NCBI GenBank assembly: GCA_946122785.1
Contig: CAMGYJ010000006.1
Span: forward strand, 46,644,066-46,708,065
Length of the DNA: 64,000 nt
Direction: 5' to 3'
Origin: Linum tenue
Taxonomy: Eukaryota; Streptophyta; Magnoliopsida; Malpighiales; Linaceae
The stretch's first letter is position 1. Each line of letters starts with the position of its first letter. This document shows, one piece after another, positions 55,750-64,000 of the stretch. Below the pieces are notes generated by a model. The model was given only the letters and a program-made list of their open reading frames with translations, was not told the origin of the DNA and made no database searches. The position numbers were made by a program, and so were the translations under genes.

Positions 55750-57675
55750 TCATTCCTTGCCATCGGCAGCACGAAGAGAACCCAACTGAACCGGAGCTTG
55801 AGTTCCAACCACTTTGGATGATCCATAGACAGCCAAGTCGATACCCTGAGCCTTCTCCTTCTCAATCTGTTCCTGGATCCATAAGTATGTGAATCTCAGG
55901 CCATCCTACAAAGCACAACAGTCGAGTGTCAAAGAGTTAGACTTGGAAAAGGAACTCCAAATCAGGATAGTCTTAGTTGTAGTCATGTACCTTCAGCCTC
56001 ATTGTTGGAGCCCAACCAAGCTTTTCCTTGATCAATGTGTTGTCAGAATTACGACCACGGACACCTTCTGGACCCGGGATATGATGGATGGGGAGCTTCC
56101 TGTCCCCAAAGCCAAGAACAATCTCGGCCATCTCATTCATGCTCACCATCTCATCACTTCCAATGTTCACTGGCTCCCGGAAGTCGGACTTTGTCAACCT
56201 AAGGCGTCGAAAGGAGTTTATGTCAGCATGTCATGTACCACCAAGTCTATCACCATTTTGTCAGACTTCATATAGCATGATAATTTCCAGATCCCTCATT
56301 GTTTTCTTCAGAGGTATCTAGGACAAATTCTCCCAGAAAAATGGGTGGGATAACATGCATGACCAACTTTTCTAGAGTGCATTTTTCAAATCTTCCATCA
56401 CCAGATATATGAGAATGCTGAATGCAACATTCTAATGCATTTGGCATGTGCAATTCCAAGCTGTCTTCAAATACATCAAAAGTGTCAACCAAAAAGAAAA
56501 CCAGACATTTGTTCATTGGCATGTTATTGCAAATTTCATCTTCTCAAATACACCCACCCAAAAGTTATGACTTATGACAACCCTAAAAGAGATCTTAGGC
56601 ATTTACCTGAGTACACCTTCCACACATTCATCAATGAAGGTGAAGGATCGAGTTTGGAGTCCATCTCCCCACATCTCGAACTTATCAGTAGCAGTAAGTG
56701 CCTTTCTGCAGAAGGCAGCCGGTGCCTTTTCCCTGCCACCTATTATTAAAGACGATCAATCCACATAACAGTGAAAAGCTAGAAGCAGATAATTAAGTTG
56801 CAATCACTGTTGTTTCCATGCCTCACCTTTCCATGTTCCAAAGGGACCATAAATGTTGTGGAACCTTCCAACACGGCATTCAATGCCAAAGTCCTTGGTG
56901 TAGTGCTTGCACAGCTCCTCTGTTGCAAGCTTCTCCAAGCCATAAGCATCTTGCGGCTAAAGAACAAAATTTGTAACAAATTTTAAAGATTTTAGTAGGC
57001 AAAAATAGGTCAAGTGATTTCTTACATACATTATACTAAACCATTAAAAGTAAACCGACCTCTGCAGGCCAGGCATCAGATTCCTTCAAGCTCACATTTG
57101 TCTCCAGCTGTTTAAACTCAGGATAAATACACGCACTAGAGGCATAAAAGAACCTACACAAACCAAATCATCATCCAAAATAAATTATGAATTTCAAACC
57201 CCACCCAAGGAATTTCAACCTATAATAAGGCAACAAAAGAAACCACGGGAAATGCAGTAACTAACCTCTTAACACCATTGATCCTAGAGGCTTCAAGCAT
57301 GTTGAAGCTGATCATGGTATTGTTGTACATGATAACAGAATGGTTGGACTGAATGAATCCCATCCCGCCCATATCAGCAGCCAAGTTGAAGACATGGTCA
57401 ACACCCTCGGTAACCTTCAAGCAGTTATCCATAACCCTAAGATCCACAAGATGGAATTCATGACAGAACATGTCTTCTGTCATGTGCTCATTCTTCTTCC
57501 AGTCGGAGGCAATAATGTAGTGACCTTCACTCTTCAAACGCCTCGCTATGTGAGAGGCAATGAAACCACCAGCTCCAGTAATGGAGATTTTCAGCTTCTC
57601 AGATGGCCAATAGGGCTCCCTCTCAAGAGCCTCATACGTGTAAGCCCCGTAGCTGGCTCCATCGTGGCTCCCCAT
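55750..57675 (-). CDS. GME: GDP-mannose 3',5'-epimerase, six coding exons
   Basis: Catalyses conversion of GDP-D-mannose to GDP-L-galactose (and L-gulose) in the cytosol, a key step of plant ascorbate synthesis and a source of cell-wall L-galactose. Coding exons on the minus strand are 57675-57266, 57153-57060, 56956-56827, 56739-56607, 56198-55991 and 55905-55750. All have GT-AG introns and total 1131 nt, 376 aa; the Arabidopsis protein has 377. The NAD-binding glycine motif GAGGFIAS is at residues 34-41. The catalytic Cys lies in ASSACIYPEF (residue 145), and the YxxxK pair is in DAYGLEK (Tyr173, Lys177; one lower than Arabidopsis because of a one-residue deletion). The C-terminus QLGSLRAADGKE is the family's. 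A 5' UTR intron (about 57681-58171) splits the leader. No frame defect was found. A broken duplicate lies at 36315-37900. Confidence 0.97.
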
Positions 57676-58267
57676 AGTGACTGAAACAAAAGAATGATTC
57701 AGAACAGCAGCGATACAAGATAAGAAGCCAATTGATTCTATATATCCAACAATCATTACAGTAAAGCACCCCAAAACCAAACAGTCATAAACAGAGCAAT
57801 CAATCCTCACAGAAAAAGGAATCCTTCCATTCAATTCTCCCCCACACAAAATAAAATTTTACATAAACCTAAACAAAATCCTAGGCCTCCATTGAAAAAT
57901 CAATTCACACAATTCCAGAAAAACTGGACCAAAATCAGCAAAATTATACAGAGAAAAGCAGGAGAAATCTCAAAACAGAACTGAAAACTGCAGCTGAATG
58001 CATGGCGGAATTGAAAAATAGACAAAGGATGCAATCCTCGCATTCGCAAAAGAAAAAGAAAAACGAGAACCCGTTGCTGGTATTAAAAAACCCATGAAAA
58101 AGAGAGCCGAGAAGATCAACCAATCGACAGAAAGACAGAATTCTGGGACAAAATTGACCTTGAATCTTTATACCTGCGAGAGATACTGGAAGGTGGGCGG
58201 GCGGGAAGAAGAAGAGTTCTGTGATGTCTGAGATTTGGGTTGTGTGGGACTTGAGAGATATGGCTTT

Positions 58268-58278
58268 CTTTATATATA
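58268..58278 (-). promoter_or_regulatory. Probable TATA box of GME
   Basis: TATATATAAAG on the minus strand. About 95 bases further down is the donor of the 5' UTR intron (CTCGCAG/GTATAAAG near 58171), leaving a short first exon of C-rich leader. Confidence 0.65.
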
Positions 58279-58530
58279 GATAGGGAGAGAAGAAGAAGAA
58301 GCGCGGACGCGAACAAGACCACTCATTCGCTTATTACTTTCTTTCCTTTCTCCCTATGTCAAGTAATCTGTGCCATTATTATAATTAAATTTCTTGCATT
58401 AATCACTGATTAGCGGAAGGAATTTGCATAGGCTAGGCTGGCGAGGAGGGAACGACTGAAGGAAAGAGAAAAAACATGGTGTGAAGCCGGTGGACCGCAG
58501 CTAGGAATGGCAACAATTGCGAGGTGGGTA

Positions 58531-61500
58531 ACTTTTTTTTTTTTACAAGAGGACACTGCATTTTCATTACTTGTTGTGAAAGCCAAGTGTTGTAAGAGAG
58601 GTGATACAACATCAAGAATCTGAACCCATTCAGAGGGTAAAGTATCCCTGGCACAAGATCTAGCTACCCAGTTTGCTTTCGAGTTGCCCTTACGACCAAT
58701 GTGCGTGATCTGGATCAAAGGATTGGAATCCATCATTTGTTTGATAGTGCTAATCCATGCAGTCGCTCGCCATGGCCACGATCTCGGATGATCATGAATT
58801 GCCTTAACAAGAGGCAGGCAGTCAGAGCGGACAAGGCAGGGGGAGAGGAGATCAGCAGCCAAACGAGAGCCTTCCAAGAGGGCCTTGGCTTCAGCTTCAA
58901 GTGGGGAAAAGCAGTGCAGAATCTCAGCCTTACCGTCACAGACTTGACCATGGCTGTTCGAAACAACGACGCCATAAGCCGCCTCCTGGGAGTCACTGAA
59001 AAACGACCCATCGCAGTGTATCTCAAAGTCATGAGTACTTGGCGATGATGAAGAATGATTCGGCGGTGGGGTAGGCTGAGCTAGAGAAGTGGCAGTGGGG
59101 GGTTTCTTGGGGCAGGAGGTCCATTGGTGATGTGCAAGGGTCGCCTTTGAAATCGTAGATGGAGGTCAGGGAGTGGTATTCTTGAAGACTCGTTCATTCC
59201 TTGATTTCCATATCTGCCAAAGGAGAAAGATAATCTTCTGGACAGAGCAGATCGAGTACCTGGACATCAAAGAAGTCAACCATTCCAGAAAAGGTGTGCT
59301 GGGAGCAGGTGGAGGTAGAGAGGGCCACTCATGTTTCCATCCTTCTGCTGCATGAGGGCAGGTGAAAAGGCAGTGGTGAATCGATTCAGAAGGGTGAGCA
59401 CATAACAGACAAGTCATGGATGGCGAGCATTTCCTTGCATGAAGGTTCTCTTTCGAGGCTAGCGCTCCTTTGGAAATCCTCCAAACAAAGAATTTGAGTT
59501 TCGGGGGGATTGATAGGTTCCACAACCATTTCCATCTGTCCTTGCTAGCTGCGGAGACACTTTCCACATGCCCTTGTAACGTTCTGACCCGGTGGTGGAA
59601 GTGATAGAAAGCTGACTTCACCGTGAAGGAACCTTGTTCAGTGAATCTCCAGGCCCAGAAATCTTCCAGGGATTCCGGGCCAACTGGGATGGCCGCCACT
59701 TGTCTCAAATCATGTGGGCTAAGAAAATCTTCAAGAAGATCAAACATCCACTCTTTGGTGATACCATCAATCCAGTCTTCCGCGGTAGTTTGGTCAGGCC
59801 AATCAAAATCAAGGAGGGTCCCAGCACGATCTCTTATCCATGGGTCCTGAAACAGTTTGGTTGATTAACCATTCCCAATAACCTTGATGATTCCAAGTTC
59901 GATCCATTTCTTTGCCTCGCATAAGCTAGACCATATCCAGGATGCCTTTCCTCCTTTCTTGGAGCTTAAAAAATCCGAGTTAGGGAAGTAGATGCTTTTG
60001 AGAACCTTGACCCACATGGCATCTTTGTTTGTGAGGATTCTCGAGGCTTGTTTGGTAAGCAGGGCCAAGTTGAAAACATGAAAAGGACGGAAACCAATAC
60101 CCCCTCATTTTTTGGAGCATAGAGGACATGACCTGCCCTCCAATGGATCGTTCTCTTGATCATCGAGCCACCCTAGAAAAACTTTTTCAGCATGGTATCC
60201 ATCTTCTTTGTTGTTGCTTTTGGCATGAGGAACAAGCACATAATGTAGGAGGGGATAGCTTGGAAGACAGCTTTAAGGAGAACTTCTTTCCCCCTGGTGA
60301 CAGGAGGAGGCTTTTCCATGCTTCACCTCTTTTTTCCATCCGTTGTAAGAGAAAGTTGAAGGTCTCCTTTTTGGATCTCCCCCATTCAGTAGGAACTCCA
60401 AGATAGTTGGAGTGGCAGTTTGTTGGAGCAAAACTGGAGTCCTGGATAATCCTGTCCTGTTCATTACTGGGGACATTGAAGCTGAAAAACATTGAGGATT
60501 TCTCCTTGTTAACCTCTTGGCCAGTCACAGCCCCATAGTCCTTGATGATATCCAAAATCTTCCCAGCTTCTTCAGATGAGGCTTCCCCGAAGATGACTGT
60601 GTCATCTGCGAATAAGCAGTGGGTCAGAGTAGGGCAAGATCGGTTGATTTTGATACCTTTGATGTCATTAGTCATAACTGCTTTTTCAATCAGGAAGGAC
60701 ATGGCATTCGACATCAGGATGAAGAGAAGGGGAGAAAGCGGGTCTCCTTGTCGGATTCCTCTGGATGGTTTGAAAGCATAAGAGGGTTCACCATTGAAAA
60801 GCAGTCTAAAGCTAACTGTTGAGATGCATGCTTGGATCCAGTTACACCAGACCCTATTGAACCCATAAGCCCGGATAAGAGTGATAAGAAGGTCCCATTC
60901 AACCAAATCATAGGCCTTTCTCATATCTAGTTTCATCATCATTTCCTTTCTGTTGCCCGTTTTGTGCTTCTTGAAGTGGTTGAGAACCTCATGGAAAATG
61001 ATAATATTATCTTGAATCTGTCTTCCCCCTGGGAAGGCTGATTGTAGCTCATTGACCAGATCATGTAACCAGGGTTGAAGTCTGTTAGACATGATCTTAG
61101 TAATAACTTTGTATCTGAAGTTACAGCAACTAATGGGCCGGAATTGGCCGATCATTTCTGGTGCTTCAACCTTGGGGATAATGGTGATGAAGGTATCATT
61201 CCAACATGTTGGCATAATACCTGTCATGAAAAAATTTGAAATCTTCTGGCTGAAGGCATCACCGAGGGTGCTCCAAAATTTCCTGAAGAACAGCCCTGGG
61301 AACCCATCAGGTCCCGGAGCTTTGTTAGCCCCAAGCTGAAAGATAGCCCTTCGAATCTCATCCTTTTCAACTGGTGCACAGAGACCGTTGTTCATTTCTT
61401 CTGAGACAAGGCTGGAGAAGCCTTCCAGAATACATGGATCAGACTGTTCATTCTTGTAGCTGAAGAGGTTGTGATAGAACTCGTTCACATGATCATCAAG

Positions 61501-62090
61501 TTCCTGAGGATTGGTAATCCAGTTCCCCTCTGTGTCCCTGAGTTTCAAAATGCGATTACGATTCTTCCTTTTGATTGTGCTAGTATGGAAGAAGCCAGAA
61601 TTATGGTCCCCTTCCTGCAGCCACGAGATTCTGGACCTCTGGGCCCAGAAAGATTCTTTTGAGATCCACAAAGTTTCCAGTTCCAGATGGAGGTTCTTTT
61701 CCTCAGTGACTACCGCCGGGGATCGGAAGGTCCGCTGTAGATCTTGCAATCTGCTTCTTATTTCTTTTTCTCTCTTCAGCTATCCGCACTTCCTTTCAAG
61801 GATCTGAACCACTGCAGCAGGAAGTATAAAAACACCGATCACTGGAAGCAAGCAATCTTCACTACGATAAGAACTCTCTTTCTTTTGTTCTATCAACACT
61901 TGCTGAAGTACGATGCAAATGAACGGCACACAGTTCGTAGAGCTAGTGAACTCGTGACCCTTAGCCCAAGCTGACGATGTCATTCGGTGAAAATCATCGT
62001 GGGTAAGCCATGCTGCCATAAATTTGAACGGCAGCTTTCCCGTTTTCAGAGGTTCCAAGGTGAAACAGCAAAGTAGGAGCTTTCCGGCTT
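58531..62090 (-). mobile_element. 5'-truncated L1 LINE (LINE-2)
   Basis: The 3' end on the minus strand is a poly(A) (plus-strand T run about 58530-58542). Going upstream are RNase H, zf-RVT, RT, and the linker after the endonuclease, where the element stops at about 62090. ORF1 and most of the endonuclease are missing, as expected for incomplete reverse transcription. I could not find a target duplication. It lies about 250 bp from the GME promoter in the same orientation. Confidence 0.88.
58600..62085 (-). pseudogene. LINE-2 ORF2 remnant with an intact-looking RT block
   Basis: The linker region (LPFKFMAAWLTHDDF) comes first at about 62040. The RT ORF 61749-60187 (520 aa) is long and open, with ANKAPGPDGFPGLFFRKFW, FRPISCCNFRYKVITK, RGIRQGDPLSPLLFILMSN and the catalytic box HCLFADDTVIF. 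The zf-RVT ORF 59747-59166 has LKFFVWRISKGALASKENL and CLLCAHPSESIHHCLFTC. RNase H (about 59040-58600) needs a frame change and shows the DGSF start and SDCLPLVKAI. About 170 bp of unrelated sequence (roughly 61780-61950) interrupts the linker. Not functional as a whole. Confidence 0.88.
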
Positions 62091-62499
62091 ACCTTATATT
62101 TAATATAATATTCTAGGGCACCGCCCTTCGGGCTCACTACTTCGTTCCTTCGGTCGAACATATGATAAACCTTCGGTCGAGCATATTCTAACCTTCAAAA
62201 AAGCGTCCTTGGTCATGTGGCAGATCGGGTAATTTATTATGTGATGCAGGTCACGACAAGTCGATTTAGGGGGGGAAGCATGGTCTAACGCCAGTGAAAT
62301 GCAGGCAGGTTGAATTCAGTGATGATAATGGGGCGAAGCGGGACGACTACCTCAATATCCCTTTTTTCTCCGCACCAAGCAAGAGTCGGGACGGATAATA
62401 CCCGTGCGAGTACGGAATGGGGCGAGTCAACCAACTATTATATGTTACTTGAAAAAAAGTGCATGCAAAATTTTACTCTGTTAAACGAAGAGAAAACAT
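62091..62499. other. Unassigned block of different composition
   Basis: Between LINE-2 and LINE-3 lies a GC-richer block with words unlike the neighbourhood, such as GGGCACCGCCCTTCGGGCTC and the imperfect pair CCTTCGGTCGAACATATGAT and CCTTCGGTCGAGCATATTCT (about 62150-62200). No coding frame with a known domain is present. The style resembles plant organellar DNA, but that is an impression without a search. Confidence 0.35.
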
Positions 62500-64000
62500 T
62501 TTTTTTATGAATAAGGCAATTTATTCATCAAGAAAGGGGAGAAGTAAATCCCCCCCTAACTGGTAACCAAGTGCAAACCATTTACATCAGCAACAACACA
62601 GAAAATCAACAACAGAAAACGAAAACCAGCAACAGAAACTACAACTATACTAAACTGTTTACATATCCCTCTGTAAGAGCTACTTCAATAGAGGGGAAGC
62701 CACTCCTTAACAGCACCAACATTCTCTGCAACCTGAGGACCAACTGGCCTACTGTTAGCATCTCATCAGCCATAACCCTTCTACACCTTTCTCGCCACAA
62801 CTCAGCCACCACCATTACCCAAAGGAGCCTCCCACCATCAGAGGCAATGCTCTTTGCCTGAAACATAGACACAGCAATAGCCAATGATTCCTCCCAATTA
62901 GCCCCCACAAGAGCTCTGCCTGGGAAAACCACCTGCAGAAGTTGCTGTGAATATGAACACCCAAAAAAGAGATGCTCTCTTGACTCAGGCATGGAAGAAC
63001 ACAAAGGACAAATATTCCTTATTGAGCTTTTCCATTTCTGCACTTTATCAAGGGTTGAGATCCGGTTCAATATGACTAACCACACCAGCAGTTTATCTCT
63101 GGGAGTACCCAATGACTTCCAAACCAACTTATACCACTGAACCTTGTCATATTTAGGTCGAAGAGTTTCCCAGACTCTCTTAACTGAGAATCGAGGCATT
63201 AGACTATCATTCCAGTACACCCCTGCAGGTCTAACTCTAAGATGCTGAACTACCAGAGGCCTCAATTTTAGAACTTTCCTCCAGGCCCAGGAACATGGTA
63301 AGGAAGTAGAAATGTCCCAAATGGATGTATACTGGAGTTGGTAGTGTCTCACCCAATTAGCCCAGAGAGAGGATGAATTTGAGGAAATTGCCCATAGATG
63401 TCTAACTAAACATGCCATATTCCAGCTACGTAGGTCTTTGAAACCTAAGCCCCCCTCCTTCTGTGGTCTAGCAACCACCTGCCAGAGAACTTTTGCCTTT
63501 TTCCCCGCATCCTCTGCACTCCATAGAAAATCAGAACAGATTTTTTCAACCATTTTTAAAACCTTAACTGGAAGGTGTATAATCCCCATCCAGTATTGAG
63601 TGATACTGGAGATTACAGAAGAGATGAGCTGTAGTTTGCCAGCATATGACAGAGTCTTCACCTTCCATCCCCTTACCCTTGCAGTGATCTTTTCAACCAA
63701 GGCCAGGCAATCTTCACTATTCAACTTCCCAGCAACAAGTGGTATACCCAAATATCTAACAGGCAAATGGCCAATAACAAATCCTGAACTAGATGAAATG
63801 AGATCCTGAACATTAGACTCCACTCCTCCACAGAAAACCTCACTTTTTGCAGGATTGCATTTCAAACCAGAAACTAGATAAAATGCATCCAGTATAGCCT
63901 TTGCTCTCCCCACAGCCTCAGGGGTTCCTTTGGTGAAGACCAGAAGGTCATCAGCAAAACATAGGTGAGAAAGACCAATCCTATGGGTTTGAGGGTGGGG
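62500..64000 (-). mobile_element. L1 LINE running off the window (LINE-3)
   Basis: The 3' end on the minus strand is a tail beginning after TTGATGAATAAATTGCC with a short A run (plus-strand T run near 62500-62507). The coding part continues past base 64000. It belongs to the same L1 group as the fragment at 35485-36220. Confidence 0.85.
62645..64000 (-). CDS. LINE-3 ORF2, C-terminal part (partial)
   Basis: A single open frame runs from the window edge to the stop at 62645. The RT catalytic box is at about 63960 (LCFADDLLVFTKG). Then follow LVSGLKCNPAKSEVFCGG, VRYLGIPLVAGKLNS and SYAGKLQLISSVISSITQYW. The zinc-binding zf-RVT region is near residues 295-340 of the visible ORF (PRDKLLVWLVILNRIST, CPLCSSMPESREHLFFGC). 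There is no RNase H after it, so this L1 group ends with zf-RVT, unlike LINE-1 and LINE-2. No stop or frameshift appears in the visible part, so it may be a young copy. Confidence 0.88.
   Translation of the reverse strand, partial: PHPQTHRIGLSHLCFADDLLVFTKGTPEAVGRAKAILDAFYLVSGLKCNPAKSEVFCGGVESNVQDLISSSSGFVIGHLPVRYLGIPLVAGKLNSEDCLALVEKITARVRGWKVKTLSYAGKLQLISSVISSITQYWMGIIHLPVKVLKMVEKICSDFLWSAEDAGKKAKVLWQVVARPQKEGGLGFKDLRSWNMACLVRHLWAISSNSSSLWANWVRHYQLQYTSIWDISTSLPCSWAWRKVLKLRPLVVQHLRVRPAGVYWNDSLMPRFSVKRVWETLRPKYDKVQWYKLVWKSLGTPRDKLLVWLVILNRISTLDKVQKWKSSIRNICPLCSSMPESREHLFFGCSYSQQLLQVVFPGRALVGANWEESLAIAVSMFQAKSIASDGGRLLWVMVVAELWRERCRRVMADEMLTVGQLVLRLQRMLVLLRSGFPSIEVALTEGYVNSLV

Noticed and set aside
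55889..56321. Plus-strand ORFs over the GME region
   Set aside because: Antisense to exon 5 and intron 4 of GME.
57676..57849. Longer GME start (in-frame extension upstream of 57675)
   Set aside because: The extension runs through the 5' UTR intron (acceptor TTTGTTTCAG at about 57681); MGSH at 57675 matches the family start.
1..64000. CRISPR arrays, operons, rRNA or tRNA genes
   Set aside because: None seen. The genome is plant nuclear; the repeated units found are transposon ends or a minisatellite, and no cloverleaf-like segment with conserved A/B boxes was noticed.
1..64000. Endogenous viral (pararetrovirus) sequence
   Set aside because: All RT-bearing segments have Ty3, copia or L1 neighbours (LTRs, integrase, RNase H, poly(A)); no movement-protein or coat-protein signature was seen.

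Overview
This is nuclear DNA from a plant, most likely a eudicot. The evidence is an intact intron-containing GDP-mannose 3',5'-epimerase gene, a DYW-type PPR gene, trihelix and F-box/FBD gene fragments, and typical plant Ty3, Ty1-copia, L1, Mutator (MULE), hAT and PIF/Harbinger-like elements. It is not prokaryotic: there are no operons, and coding exons are rare. Transposon sequence, much of it nested, occupies most of the window.

Layout. (1) 0-15.5 kb: broken minus-strand Ty3/gypsy (Athila/Tat-like) sequence, with pol at 1.9-3.7 kb, gag/protease at 5.7-7.9 kb and gag N-terminus at 13.1-13.9 kb. A young non-autonomous LTR element with a 5-bp target duplication (7933-13116) has split the gag. 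(2) 15.7-23.6 kb: a Mutator-like element with ~300-bp inverted repeats and a 10-bp target duplication. It carries an F-box/FBD gene copy, which is itself split by an hAT-like MITE and a full-length but dead Ty1-copia element. (3) 23.7-34.5 kb: an LTR remnant, a probable TIR element, a second gene-carrying MULE (27771-29657, trihelix transcription-factor fragment), hAT-like elements (one carrying an alpha/beta-hydrolase exon) and a hAT transposase remnant. (4) 35.5-40.1 kb: an L1 fragment, a truncated GME pseudogene and a PPR-DYW gene with two frameshifts. (5) 42.7-46.6 kb: a third MULE with convergent plant-mobile-domain and mudrA genes, both truncated by one internal deletion. (6) 46.8-52.8 kb: a nearly full-length L1 with a 15-bp target duplication. 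(7) 53-58.3 kb: a minisatellite, an hAT-like MITE and the intact GME gene. (8) 58.5-64 kb: two more L1 elements, both on the minus strand.

Only GME (ascorbate and cell-wall GDP-L-galactose supply) looks like an intact host gene. The PPR gene is one or two bases away from being open. The most striking pattern is the density of DNA transposons carrying host-gene fragments between 15.7 and 34.5 kb: three well-delimited cases plus one probable. All counts were made by eye; no database search was run.
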